Of a stretch of 8,256 nucleotides of DNA, positions 1 through 5,169 are shown in pieces. The position numbers were made by a program, and so were the translations under genes. This DNA is from Dehalococcoidia bacterium. GTDB taxonomy: Bacteria; Chloroflexota; Dehalococcoidia; Dehalococcoidales; UBA5760. The notes under the pieces were generated by a model. The model did no database searches. It had not been told where the DNA came from and was given only the letters and a program-made list of their open reading frames with translations. The DNA is taken from contig DUEB01000040.1 in assembly GCA_011176655.1 (NCBI GenBank), positions 1 to 8,256 of the forward strand, given 5' to 3'. How positions within the stretch are numbered: position 1 is the stretch's first letter; each line of letters opens with the position of its first letter.

Positions 1-556
1 CCATCTCCACCCGGGTCGGGTCGATATCCAGGCGCCGCATACCGGTGCGCCGGGCTAGCTGCTCGTCATCGTAGTTACGCTCGTGCTGCATCCGGGCGGT
101 AAGGGCCACCATAGCCAGGTTATGGGCGTTGGTAATATCGTTGATGTCACCGGTAAGACCCATGGAGAACTCGGTCATGGGGATAAGCAGGGCGTTACCG
201 CCGCCGGCGGCGGTGCCCTTGATATTCATGGTGGGGCCGCCCGAGGGCTGGCGAATACAGCCGCCGACGTTCAGTCCGCGCTTACCCATGCCTTCCAGGA
301 TACCCATAGTGGTGGTCGTCTTCCCCTCACCAAGCGGGGTAGGGGTTATCGCCGTCACCTCAATATACTTGCCGTCCGGCCTGTCCTTGAGGCGCTCGAT
401 AATCTTCAGGAAATCCAGCCGGCATATCCTGCCGAAAGGGATTATCTCATCCTTCTCCAACTTCAGCCTCTGGCGCCACTCATCCGGGGCCGGCATATTG
501 GCTTCAGCCGCTTCGGCAATCTGCCAGTCCTTCATCTTTACCGCATCGTAAGCCAC
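1..556 (-). CDS. fhs: Formate-tetrahydrofolate ligase, N-terminal part (runs off the left edge)
   Basis: This enzyme joins formate to tetrahydrofolate using ATP, giving 10-formyl-THF in the methyl branch of the Wood-Ljungdahl pathway; it is cytosolic. The 185 visible residues hold the P-loop region [13 protein letters not shown] (71-83), then RQPSGGPT (102-109), IKGTAAGGG (112-120), IPMTEF (125-130) and LTGDI (134-138), all in the order known for the family. The gene starts at GTG 556; a perfect AAGGAGGT-type Shine-Dalgarno lies 5-6 bases upstream. A later in-frame ATG (codon 8) has no such site. About two thirds of a usual 550-residue protein lies beyond the window. The RQPS form resembles the eukaryotic C1-synthase type more than the REPS form of classical acetogens, and GGNALLIPM departs from the usual GGYxQVxPM. 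It lies 158 bases behind cooC on the same strand and is probably cotranscribed with it. Family assignment is very secure. Confidence 0.95.
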   Translation of the reverse strand, partial: MAYDAVKMKDWQIAEAAEANMPAPDEWRQRLKLEKDEIIPFGRICRLDFLKIIERLKDRPDGKYIEVTAITPTPLGEGKTTTTMGILEGMGKRGLNVGGCIRQPSGGPTMNIKGTAAGGGNALLIPMTEFSMGLTGDINDITNAHNLAMVALTARMQHERNYDDEQLARRTGMRRLDIDPTRVEM

Positions 557-560
557 GGGG

Positions 561-570
561 ACCTCCTTTA
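561..570 (-). promoter_or_regulatory. Strong Shine-Dalgarno of fhs
   Basis: On the minus strand this reads TAAAGGAGGT, a near-perfect anti-16S match, four bases before the GTG at 556. It decides the GTG start over the in-frame ATG seven codons later. Confidence 0.8.
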
Positions 571-582
571 GTTTTATGTCAT

Positions 583-596
583 TCCCGATATCGGGA
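583..596. repeat. 14-bp perfect palindrome in the cooC-fhs gap
   Basis: TCCCGATATCGGGA is its own reverse complement and sits 13 bases upstream of the fhs ribosome site. As RNA it could fold only as a 5-bp stem with a 4-base loop, so it is weak as a terminator. The flanking TCATTCCCG...CGGGA pattern resembles dispersed REP-like elements known in many bacterial genomes; it could also be an operator. A single copy is visible here. The remainder of the 557-714 gap holds no clear promoter and no T-tract hairpin. Confidence 0.4.
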
Positions 597-714
597 TTCT
601 AAAGCTACCACCCACCCGATTCTACCCCATCCTGCCGGCTGGTAGCACATGTCACCACCGGAAGGCGGTTAGCGCCACCCCCTAGTTACCCGTGCCATAT
701 CTAACTTTACCGTT

Positions 715-1497
715 CTAACGGGCTCTGGCAGCGCCAGTGGCTAAAAGAGCCTGATAGACATCCCCCACCGCCTGACTCACCGGCTGGCTGGCCTCAAGGA
801 GAGAGAGGCTGGCCATGTCGGCATCAACTATGGCCTGGTCGTAAGGGATAAAGCCGAGGAACTCAAAGCCAGCCAGGCTGGAAACCAGGAATTCCCTGTC
901 TTCGGGGCCGCGAACCTTGTTGCCGACCACGGCGACATTCTCCAGACCGATATCCTTGGCCAGCTGGAAGACCCGGTAGGCCGAGTCAACGCTCCGCCTG
1001 CCCGGTTCGACCACGACGATGAGCTTGTCCACCGCCCGGGCCGTTGCCCGGCCCAGGTGCTCAATACCCGCCTCCATATCCAGAATTATAACCTCGTCTC
1101 TGGCCAGCAGGAGATGGGTAACCAGGGCCCTCAGCAAGGCATTTTCCGGGCAATAGCAACCACTGCCCCCCTTCTTGAGCCGGCCCATTACCATCAGTCT
1201 AATGCCGTGGTGCTCCCGGGAATACTCGTCAGGCAGGTCATCAACCTTGGGGTTCAGCTTGAAAAAGCCCCCGCTCTCACCCGGTTTGGCTCCGGTGCGC
1301 TCTTCAATAAGGGCACTCATTTCAGAGATGGGGGTTATCTGCTCCGCATGGGGAAAACCGAGGGTCGCCGCCAGATTGCCATCAGGGTCAGCGTCGATAG
1401 CTATTACCGAGTAGCCCGACTCAGCAAACGCCCTGGCCAGCAGGGCAGCAAGCAAGGTCTTGCCGACTCCGCCTTTACCGCCAATCGCAATCTTCAT
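715..1497 (-). CDS. cooC: CooC/AcsF-type ATPase for CO dehydrogenase/acetyl-CoA synthase nickel maturation
   Basis: CooC-family proteins are dimeric MinD/ParA-like cytosolic ATPases that deliver nickel during assembly of carbon monoxide dehydrogenase or acetyl-CoA synthase. Visible in the 260 residues: a deviant Walker A, GGKGGVGKT (6-14), with the signature lysine K8; DADPDGNLAATLG (35-47); the family's CxC metal motif, Cys114-Tyr-Cys116; DMEAGIEHLGR (140-150) after a hydrophobic strand; and GNKVRG (192-197) for nucleotide base contact. The length fits the family (about 250-270). An in-frame TAG lies two codons upstream, so ATG 1497 is the only reasonable start. Its ribosome site is weak. 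A strong promoter lies about 120 bases upstream, and fhs follows on the same strand, linking the carbonyl and methyl branches of the pathway. Whether the target is CODH (CooC) or ACS (AcsF) cannot be told from this protein alone. Confidence 0.92.
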   Translation of the reverse strand: MKIAIGGKGGVGKTLLAALLARAFAESGYSVIAIDADPDGNLAATLGFPHAEQITPISEMSALIEERTGAKPGESGGFFKLNPKVDDLPDEYSREHHGIRLMVMGRLKKGGSGCYCPENALLRALVTHLLLARDEVIILDMEAGIEHLGRATARAVDKLIVVVEPGRRSVDSAYRVFQLAKDIGLENVAVVGNKVRGPEDREFLVSSLAGFEFLGFIPYDQAIVDADMASLSLLEASQPVSQAVGDVYQALLATGAARAR

Positions 1498-1590
1498 CGC
1501 CTATTGATACCCTTTGGGGCACTATTTAAGACCGGGGGTCTATTGGGGAAAATACACAGCCCTGTAAAACTGGTACCGCTGGTTATCGTA

Positions 1591-1632
1591 TAAGCATTTT
1601 GGCTTAAGTATTTCGGCGTAAGCATTTTAGCT
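1591..1632. repeat. Three tandem 14-bp repeats over the cooC promoter
   Basis: On the plus strand the three units are TAAGCATTTTGGCT (1591-1604), TAAGTATTTCGGCG (1605-1618) and TAAGCATTTTAGCT (1619-1632). Units 1 and 3 differ at one base; unit 2 is more diverged. With the base that follows, units 1 and 3 also carry short TAAGC/GCTTA inverted arms. The third unit contains the predicted -10 box, and the other two cover the predicted transcription start and early leader. This fits a regulator-binding array, though the function is inferred. Confidence 0.6.
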
Positions 1633-1652
1633 TAGTAGCAGTGAAAAGTCAA
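1624..1652 (-). promoter_or_regulatory. Sigma70-type promoter for cooC-fhs
   Basis: Read on the minus strand: -35 TTGACT (1652-1647), a 17-base spacer, and -10 TAAAAT (1629-1624). Each box matches five of six consensus bases at ideal spacing. Transcription would begin near 1617, leaving a leader of about 120 bases before cooC. An 8-bp palindrome, AACTAGTT (1651-1658), touches the -35 box. The transporter gene ends at 1691, just upstream, and no clear terminator separates it, so some read-through is possible. Confidence 0.7.
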
Positions 1653-1690
1653 CTAGTTAATCGGCGACCACCGGCATACGGCTCTAATAG

Positions 1691-2611
1691 CTATCTCATC
1701 CTCCTGACCCAGAAAGTAAGCCAGATAAAGTGGACGATGGCGAAGACCATAGCAACTGCCGCCGGTACTGCCGCCCGGGGACTGAACAGAGCCAGGGCGA
1801 TGGCCGCCGCCATTCCGTAGTTCTTCCTGGTGCCGGACAGTATTAGGCTAATTCGGCTGGCTCTATCGACGCCCGAGGACCTGGCAACCCGGTCTATGAT
1901 ATAAGCAAGGACAAAGGTGCTGATAAAGGCGGCGGCGGTGGTGGGTAGCAACCTCTCAGGCTGCTCCAGGAAGGCACTCTGGTTCAGGCCGACAATGGTG
2001 TAGACCACCACGAAGAAACCCCAGTTCACAATCGTCCCCCGGTATCTCTCCAGCTTCGAGGCAATACCGGTTCGCCTTAGTAACTGCGCTATAGCCAAGG
2101 GTAAGGCAATCAGCTCGCCCAGGGTTATGAGCAGGCTCACCGGCTGGATAACGCTGGCCCCCCAGAACACCACCGAAATAATGGGCACGATGAAGAGGGC
2201 CGCAAGATAGCAGGCTACCGTGCCGACCAGGGAAAAGTCGGTATTACCCCCCAGGCGGTAGGTAAAGGGTATCACAGACACCGCCGGTGGGACTGCCGCC
2301 AGGAGGATAAAGCCAGTTCTTAGCTCATAGTCCCGGATAATGAGGAAAGAGAGCCCGATGAGAGCTAGGGTCAGCACCACGTAGTTCATGAGCAGAGACA
2401 GCAGAATAGGGCGCGAGACCTTCCTGAAATCCAGGAACATTCTGGGGGAGACCCCCATGATAGACATGGTCATGACCATAGCCAGCAGGGGCACTACCGC
2501 GGGACTCGTCTCCGCGGCACCCTGAGGTAAAACCAGCCCGACTACGAAAGCCAGGGCGAGTATGAACCCCGCATTCCTGAAGAGGGAGGCAAAACGGCTG
2601 CTGGCTGACAC
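1691..2611 (-). CDS. BASS-superfamily (bile acid:sodium symporter-like) membrane transporter
   Basis: This is a 306-residue polytopic inner-membrane protein, probably a sodium-coupled transporter of an organic anion; the substrate is unknown. Some ten hydrophobic segments can be placed at about 14-28, 37-56, 68-92, 100-116, 126-150, 154-177, 193-209, 222-243, 253-275 and 279-302. The stretch AAVPPAVSVIPFTYRLGG (105-122) and GTRKNYGMAAAIA (260-272) sit where this superfamily carries its two discontinuous sodium- and substrate-binding helices. The start chosen is GTG 2611: GAGGAG lies six bases upstream. A TTG at 2635 would add eight polar residues but lacks a good ribosome site. Only the superfamily is claimed. 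ACR3-type arsenite exporters share the fold, but no arsenic genes are nearby. It is divergent from the ybeY operon. Confidence 0.8.
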   Translation of the reverse strand: MSASSRFASLFRNAGFILALAFVVGLVLPQGAAETSPAVVPLLAMVMTMSIMGVSPRMFLDFRKVSRPILLSLLMNYVVLTLALIGLSFLIIRDYELRTGFILLAAVPPAVSVIPFTYRLGGNTDFSLVGTVACYLAALFIVPIISVVFWGASVIQPVSLLITLGELIALPLAIAQLLRRTGIASKLERYRGTIVNWGFFVVVYTIVGLNQSAFLEQPERLLPTTAAAFISTFVLAYIIDRVARSSGVDRASRISLILSGTRKNYGMAAAIALALFSPRAAVPAAVAMVFAIVHFIWLTFWVRRMR

Positions 2612-2617
2612 TGAAAT

Positions 2618-2623
2618 CTCCTC
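2618..2623 (-). promoter_or_regulatory. Shine-Dalgarno that sets the transporter start
   Basis: GAGGAG on the minus strand lies six bases from GTG 2611. This favours GTG over the longer TTG reading at 2635. A TATACT hexamer further upstream (about 2668-2673) could serve as a -10 box, but no convincing -35 box accompanies it. Confidence 0.6.
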
Positions 2624-2783
2624 GCCATTTCGCAAAGTCCAGACCCCAGGTAGCCGGGAAATGCCTGGTGCCTTAAACAGTATACCGCAAGACGACCTCC
2701 CAATGCCTCATTAAATACCAGGGAGCATTTTTCTTTCATAGCCTCAATTCCTGGATAGTCAGGTGTAATGCGGGCCTATCCTA

Positions 2784-2812
2784 TTGGCGCAACCTTTAGC
2801 CTGTGTTATCAT
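2784..2812 (+). promoter_or_regulatory. Predicted promoter of the ybeY operon
   Basis: -35 TTGGCG (2784-2789, four of six), a 17-base spacer, and -10 TATCAT (2807-2812, five of six). Transcription would start around 2819-2820, on the GTG that best fits the YbeY N-terminus, so the message may be leaderless. The -35 box coincides with an in-frame TTG that could be mistaken for a start codon. The call is a pattern match only. Confidence 0.45.
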
Positions 2813-2819
2813 TATCGCC

Positions 2820-3278
2820 GTGGAGATTAATGTCCTGATTGAGGAAGAATTCAAGGACTGCCTGGAGACCGGCTGGCTCCGGAGCCTGGCCGAGCAGGTG
2901 CTTACTCTTCAGGGGGCCGGTGTCGAGGCAGAGCTTGGGCTGGTTATTGCCAGTCAGGAAAGGGTGCGGGAACTAAACCGGAGCTACCGGGGTAAGGATG
3001 CGCCCACCGATGTCCTCGCCTTCTCTACGCTGCCGAGTGTCGAAGAGCCCTTCATTCTACCGTCTGACGGGCAGCTCCACCTGGGCGAGGTCATCGTCTC
3101 CTACCCCCAGGCAGTGATACAGGCTGGGGAAGAGGGACACTCTATTAAAAAGGAGATAGCCACTCTTATCACCCACGGGGTGCTCCATCTCCTGGGATTT
3201 GAGGATGAAACGCCGGAACTCAAAAAGCAGATGCAGGCCAGAGAGCAGGAAATCTTGAGTCGCCTGAGGATAGACTAG
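2820..3278 (+). CDS. ybeY: Endoribonuclease YbeY (rRNA maturation factor), variant metal site
   Basis: YbeY is a zinc-dependent single-strand endoribonuclease that acts in 16S rRNA 3'-end processing and ribosome quality control. From GTG 2820 the protein has 152 residues, the usual size, and begins MEINVLIEEEF as family members do. A TTG at 2784 would add twelve hydrophobic residues and coincides with the predicted -35 box, so I reject it. Family marks: ELNRSYRGKDAPTDVLAF (51-68), LGEVIVS (88-94), and HGVLHLLGFED (119-129). The canonical site is HGxLHLxGYDH with three zinc-binding histidines; here H119 and H123 are present but the third position is Asp129. No Shine-Dalgarno precedes the start. 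The next gene follows after 21 bases and is probably cotranscribed. The assignment is firm; full activity with the altered site is unproven. Confidence 0.9.
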   Translation: MEINVLIEEEFKDCLETGWLRSLAEQVLTLQGAGVEAELGLVIASQERVRELNRSYRGKDAPTDVLAFSTLPSVEEPFILPSDGQLHLGEVIVSYPQAVIQAGEEGHSIKKEIATLITHGVLHLLGFEDETPELKKQMQAREQEILSRLRID

Positions 3279-3299
3279 CACTGACGGAGGTGTCAAGCT

Positions 3300-4457
3300 A
3301 TGTCTCAGAAGCTCATAGTCGAGGGTCTGGAACCGTTCAGCGGACGGCACTGTGAAACCACTGCCCTAAAAAGGGCCCTGGATTATCACGGCCTTTCTCT
3401 ATCAGAGGAGATGCTCCTGGGGCTGGGTGGGGGTATCGGCTTTATCTACTGGTACATGAAGATGATGCCCGCCCCCTTTGTCGGGGGGCGCTTCGGGAAA
3501 GGCGCCGACTTTGTCACCAACATCTGCCGCCGCATTGGCGCTGAGGTGACCATTTTGGAAACGGCCAGCGCCAGTAAGGGCTACGAGGAGCTAAAGGTGA
3601 TACTCAGTACTGGTGAGCCAGTGGTCGTTTACGGGGATATGGCTTACCTCCCCTATTTCGCCATCCCCGAGGTAGCCCACTTCGGCGGCCACGTCTTTAC
3701 TGTCTTCGGCCTCGACGAGGCGGGGGACAGGGTTCACATCTATGACCGTTCCAGAAAGCCGGTAACGGTGACCATAGCCGACCTGGCTCGGGCGCGAGGC
3801 TCAAAGTTCCCCCCCTTTCCCCCCAAGCACCGGCTACTTAAGATAAAGTATCCGGCCAAGCTCGATAACCTGGAGACAGGCATCAAGGAAAGCATCCGGG
3901 AATGCTGCCAGGGCATGCTAGCGCCCCCGATAACTAACCTGGGGCTCAGCGGCATGAAAAAGTGGGCAAAGCTGGTAACGAAGTGGCCGGAACAGTTTAC
4001 CGGCATGAACCTGCTGGGCGCCCTGATGAACGGGTTCATCTATATCGAGACCGGGGGCACCGGGGGCAGCGCCTTCCGCCCCATGTATGCCAGGTTCCTG
4101 GAAGAAGCCAGCGAAATTACCAATAAGCCAGCCCTGAACGAGGTAGCCGCATTGATGCGACAGTCGGCGCTGGTCTGGAGCCAGATTGCCTCGGGGCTGA
4201 TGCCCGACTCCCGGCCCGCCCTCAAAAGAATGAGGGAGCTAATGGTAGAGAAAAACCGGCTCTTTGAAGAGCAGGGGCAGGATGCCCTAGCTGCCATGAA
4301 CAAGATTAATGAAGACACGGACAGCCTGATGAGGCAGGCCGTAGCAGACCTGGCGGAAAAGCCGCCGGAGTTCCTGTCTGGGGTGCAGCAGAGTATCCTG
4401 AAATGCCACAGCCTTGAGCAGAGGGCCTTTCAAACCCTGAGCAGCGTTAACTCGTAA
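3300..4457 (+). CDS. BtrH N-terminal domain / DUF4872 protein, cysteine acyltransferase-like
   Basis: The first 150 residues match the BtrH_N family, named for butirosin BtrH, which moves an acyl group from a carrier protein to an aminoglycoside; the fold resembles papain/C39 cysteine peptidases. A likely Cys-His-Asp triad is visible: C18 in GRHCETTALKRALDYHG, H131 in HFGGHVFTVFGLDE and D149 in HIYDRSRKPV. Residues about 185-385 are a helical, charged region fitting the DUF4872 domain usually fused to BtrH_N, containing TGGTGGSAFRPMYARFL (251-267). There is no signal peptide or membrane segment. The start ATG 3300 follows GGAGGT by eight bases. It lies 21 bases after ybeY and 12 before a flavoprotein gene. 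No aminoglycoside or carrier-protein genes are visible, so the substrate is unknown. Family assignment is from memory of the motifs; a peptidase or amidase role is the alternative. Confidence 0.75.
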   Translation: MSQKLIVEGLEPFSGRHCETTALKRALDYHGLSLSEEMLLGLGGGIGFIYWYMKMMPAPFVGGRFGKGADFVTNICRRIGAEVTILETASASKGYEELKVILSTGEPVVVYGDMAYLPYFAIPEVAHFGGHVFTVFGLDEAGDRVHIYDRSRKPVTVTIADLARARGSKFPPFPPKHRLLKIKYPAKLDNLETGIKESIRECCQGMLAPPITNLGLSGMKKWAKLVTKWPEQFTGMNLLGALMNGFIYIETGGTGGSAFRPMYARFLEEASEITNKPALNEVAALMRQSALVWSQIASGLMPDSRPALKRMRELMVEKNRLFEEQGQDALAAMNKINEDTDSLMRQAVADLAEKPPEFLSGVQQSILKCHSLEQRAFQTLSSVNS

Positions 4458-4469
4458 GGAGAGCCTTAA

Positions 4470-5042
4470 ATGAGGGTTCTGGGGATTGCGGGCAGCCCGC
4501 GGAGGGGCGGTAATACCGACCTCCTGCTGGCCGAGGTCATGAAGGGGGCCGCCAGCCGGGGGGCCGAGGTCAAGACCATTGTCCTTAATGACCTCAAGAT
4601 TACCCCCTGCCAGCACTGCGACGCCTGTCTTGAGGCAGGCAGGTGCCGCCTGGATGACGATATGCAGATGGTCTACACCGAGCTTGAGCAGGCTGACCGG
4701 GTGGTTTTAGCCTCACCCATCCAGTTCATGGGGCCAAGCGCCCAGATGAAGCTGATGATTGACCGCTGCCAGGCACTATGGGCCAGGAAGTACGTGCTCA
4801 AGAGGCCACCCCTCAACGACCGCCGGGAGAGAAAGGGGCTGTTTGTTTCCGTGGGCGCGCTGAGGAAAGCCGACCTCTTTACGCCGGCACTGACCATAGT
4901 AAAGACCCTGTTCAGGGTCATCGATATCACCTATGCCGGAGAACTGTTATTCCCCGGGATAGATGAGAGAGGAGCTATCGCCAGGCACCCTGAAGCCCTA
5001 CGCCAGGCCTTCCTGGCGGGACAAAAACTGGCTTCAGGCTGA
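4470..5042 (+). CDS. Iron-sulfur flavoprotein, NADPH-dependent FMN reductase family
   Basis: A 190-residue flavodoxin-fold protein. The N-terminal strand-loop GIAGSPRRGGNTDLLL (5-20) is the FMN phosphate-binding loop. Cysteines 47, 50, 53 and 59 form CX2CX2CX5C, the compact spacing that holds a [4Fe-4S] cluster in Isf-type proteins. ASPIQFMGPSAQMKLMIDR follows as the usual flavin-contact and dimer region. Such proteins move electrons between ferredoxin or NAD(P)H and small acceptors in anaerobes; the partner here is unknown. The start ATG 4470 follows AAGGAGA, and that ribosome site begins within the stop codon of the preceding gene, so translational coupling is likely. It is the last gene of the operon. 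A plain FMN reductase or quinone reductase without a cluster is the alternative, less likely given the four cysteines. Confidence 0.8.
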   Translation: MRVLGIAGSPRRGGNTDLLLAEVMKGAASRGAEVKTIVLNDLKITPCQHCDACLEAGRCRLDDDMQMVYTELEQADRVVLASPIQFMGPSAQMKLMIDRCQALWARKYVLKRPPLNDRRERKGLFVSVGALRKADLFTPALTIVKTLFRVIDITYAGELLFPGIDERGAIARHPEALRQAFLAGQKLASG

Positions 5043-5082
5043 TAGCCATACCCCTAGCCCTCTACTGCGACAGCCAATTAAA

Positions 5083-5130
5083 AAGCTACTGAGAGTTCTC
5101 CTGCCACCGTGTTTCCACTCTCAGTAGCTT
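5083..5130 (-). terminator. Rho-independent terminator of the leftward ABC gene
   Basis: A perfect 14-bp inverted repeat, AAGCTACTGAGAGT (5083-5096) with ACTCTCAGTAGCTT (5117-5130), encloses a 20-base loop. On the minus strand the stem runs straight into CTTTTTAATT, a proper U-tract, so it should end the ABC transcript. On the plus strand it is followed by AATACCGGG with no U-tract, so it would stop the ybeY operon less well. It also lies 40 bases after the flavoprotein stop and may slow convergent transcription from both sides. Confidence 0.75.
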
Positions 5131-5133
5131 AAT

Positions 5134-5169
5134 ACCGGGTCTTAACTGGCGGAGACTCGCCAGACCGGT
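5134..5169. other. Second hairpin overlapping the ABC gene stop
   Basis: CTGGCG (5146-5151) pairs with CGCCAG (5158-5163) around a six-base loop. ACCGG (5134-5138) pairs with CCGGT (5165-5169) outside it, leaving a bulge on one side. The outer arm reaches the last base of the ABC stop codon. No U-tract follows on either strand, so I read it as an accessory or 3'-protecting structure rather than as a terminator by itself. Confidence 0.45.

Noticed and set aside
83..571. Two overlapping plus-strand frames of 140-162 codons
   Set aside because: They are antisense to the unmistakable fhs coding sequence, which has a strong ribosome site and P-loop motifs.
661..690. GC-rich imperfect inverted repeat between cooC and fhs
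   Set aside because: The pairing has mismatches and there is no T-tract, so it is not supported as a terminator.
1518..1550. Short AGACC/GGTCT hairpin in the cooC leader
   Set aside because: It is a five-bp stem with a three-base loop and no U-tract or conserved riboswitch features; it is likely chance.
1057..1593. A 178-codon plus-strand frame opposite cooC
   Set aside because: It is a shadow of cooC. It has no ribosome site or family motifs and it crosses into the cooC leader.
2542..2739. A 65-codon minus-strand frame upstream of, and overlapping, the transporter start
   Set aside because: Its GAGG is only two bases from its ATG, its translation looks unlike a protein, and it overlaps the transporter in another frame. 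A leader peptide cannot be excluded, but nothing supports one.
2784..2819. TTG 2784 as the ybeY start
   Set aside because: It adds twelve residues not typical of the family, has no ribosome site, and coincides with the predicted -35 box.
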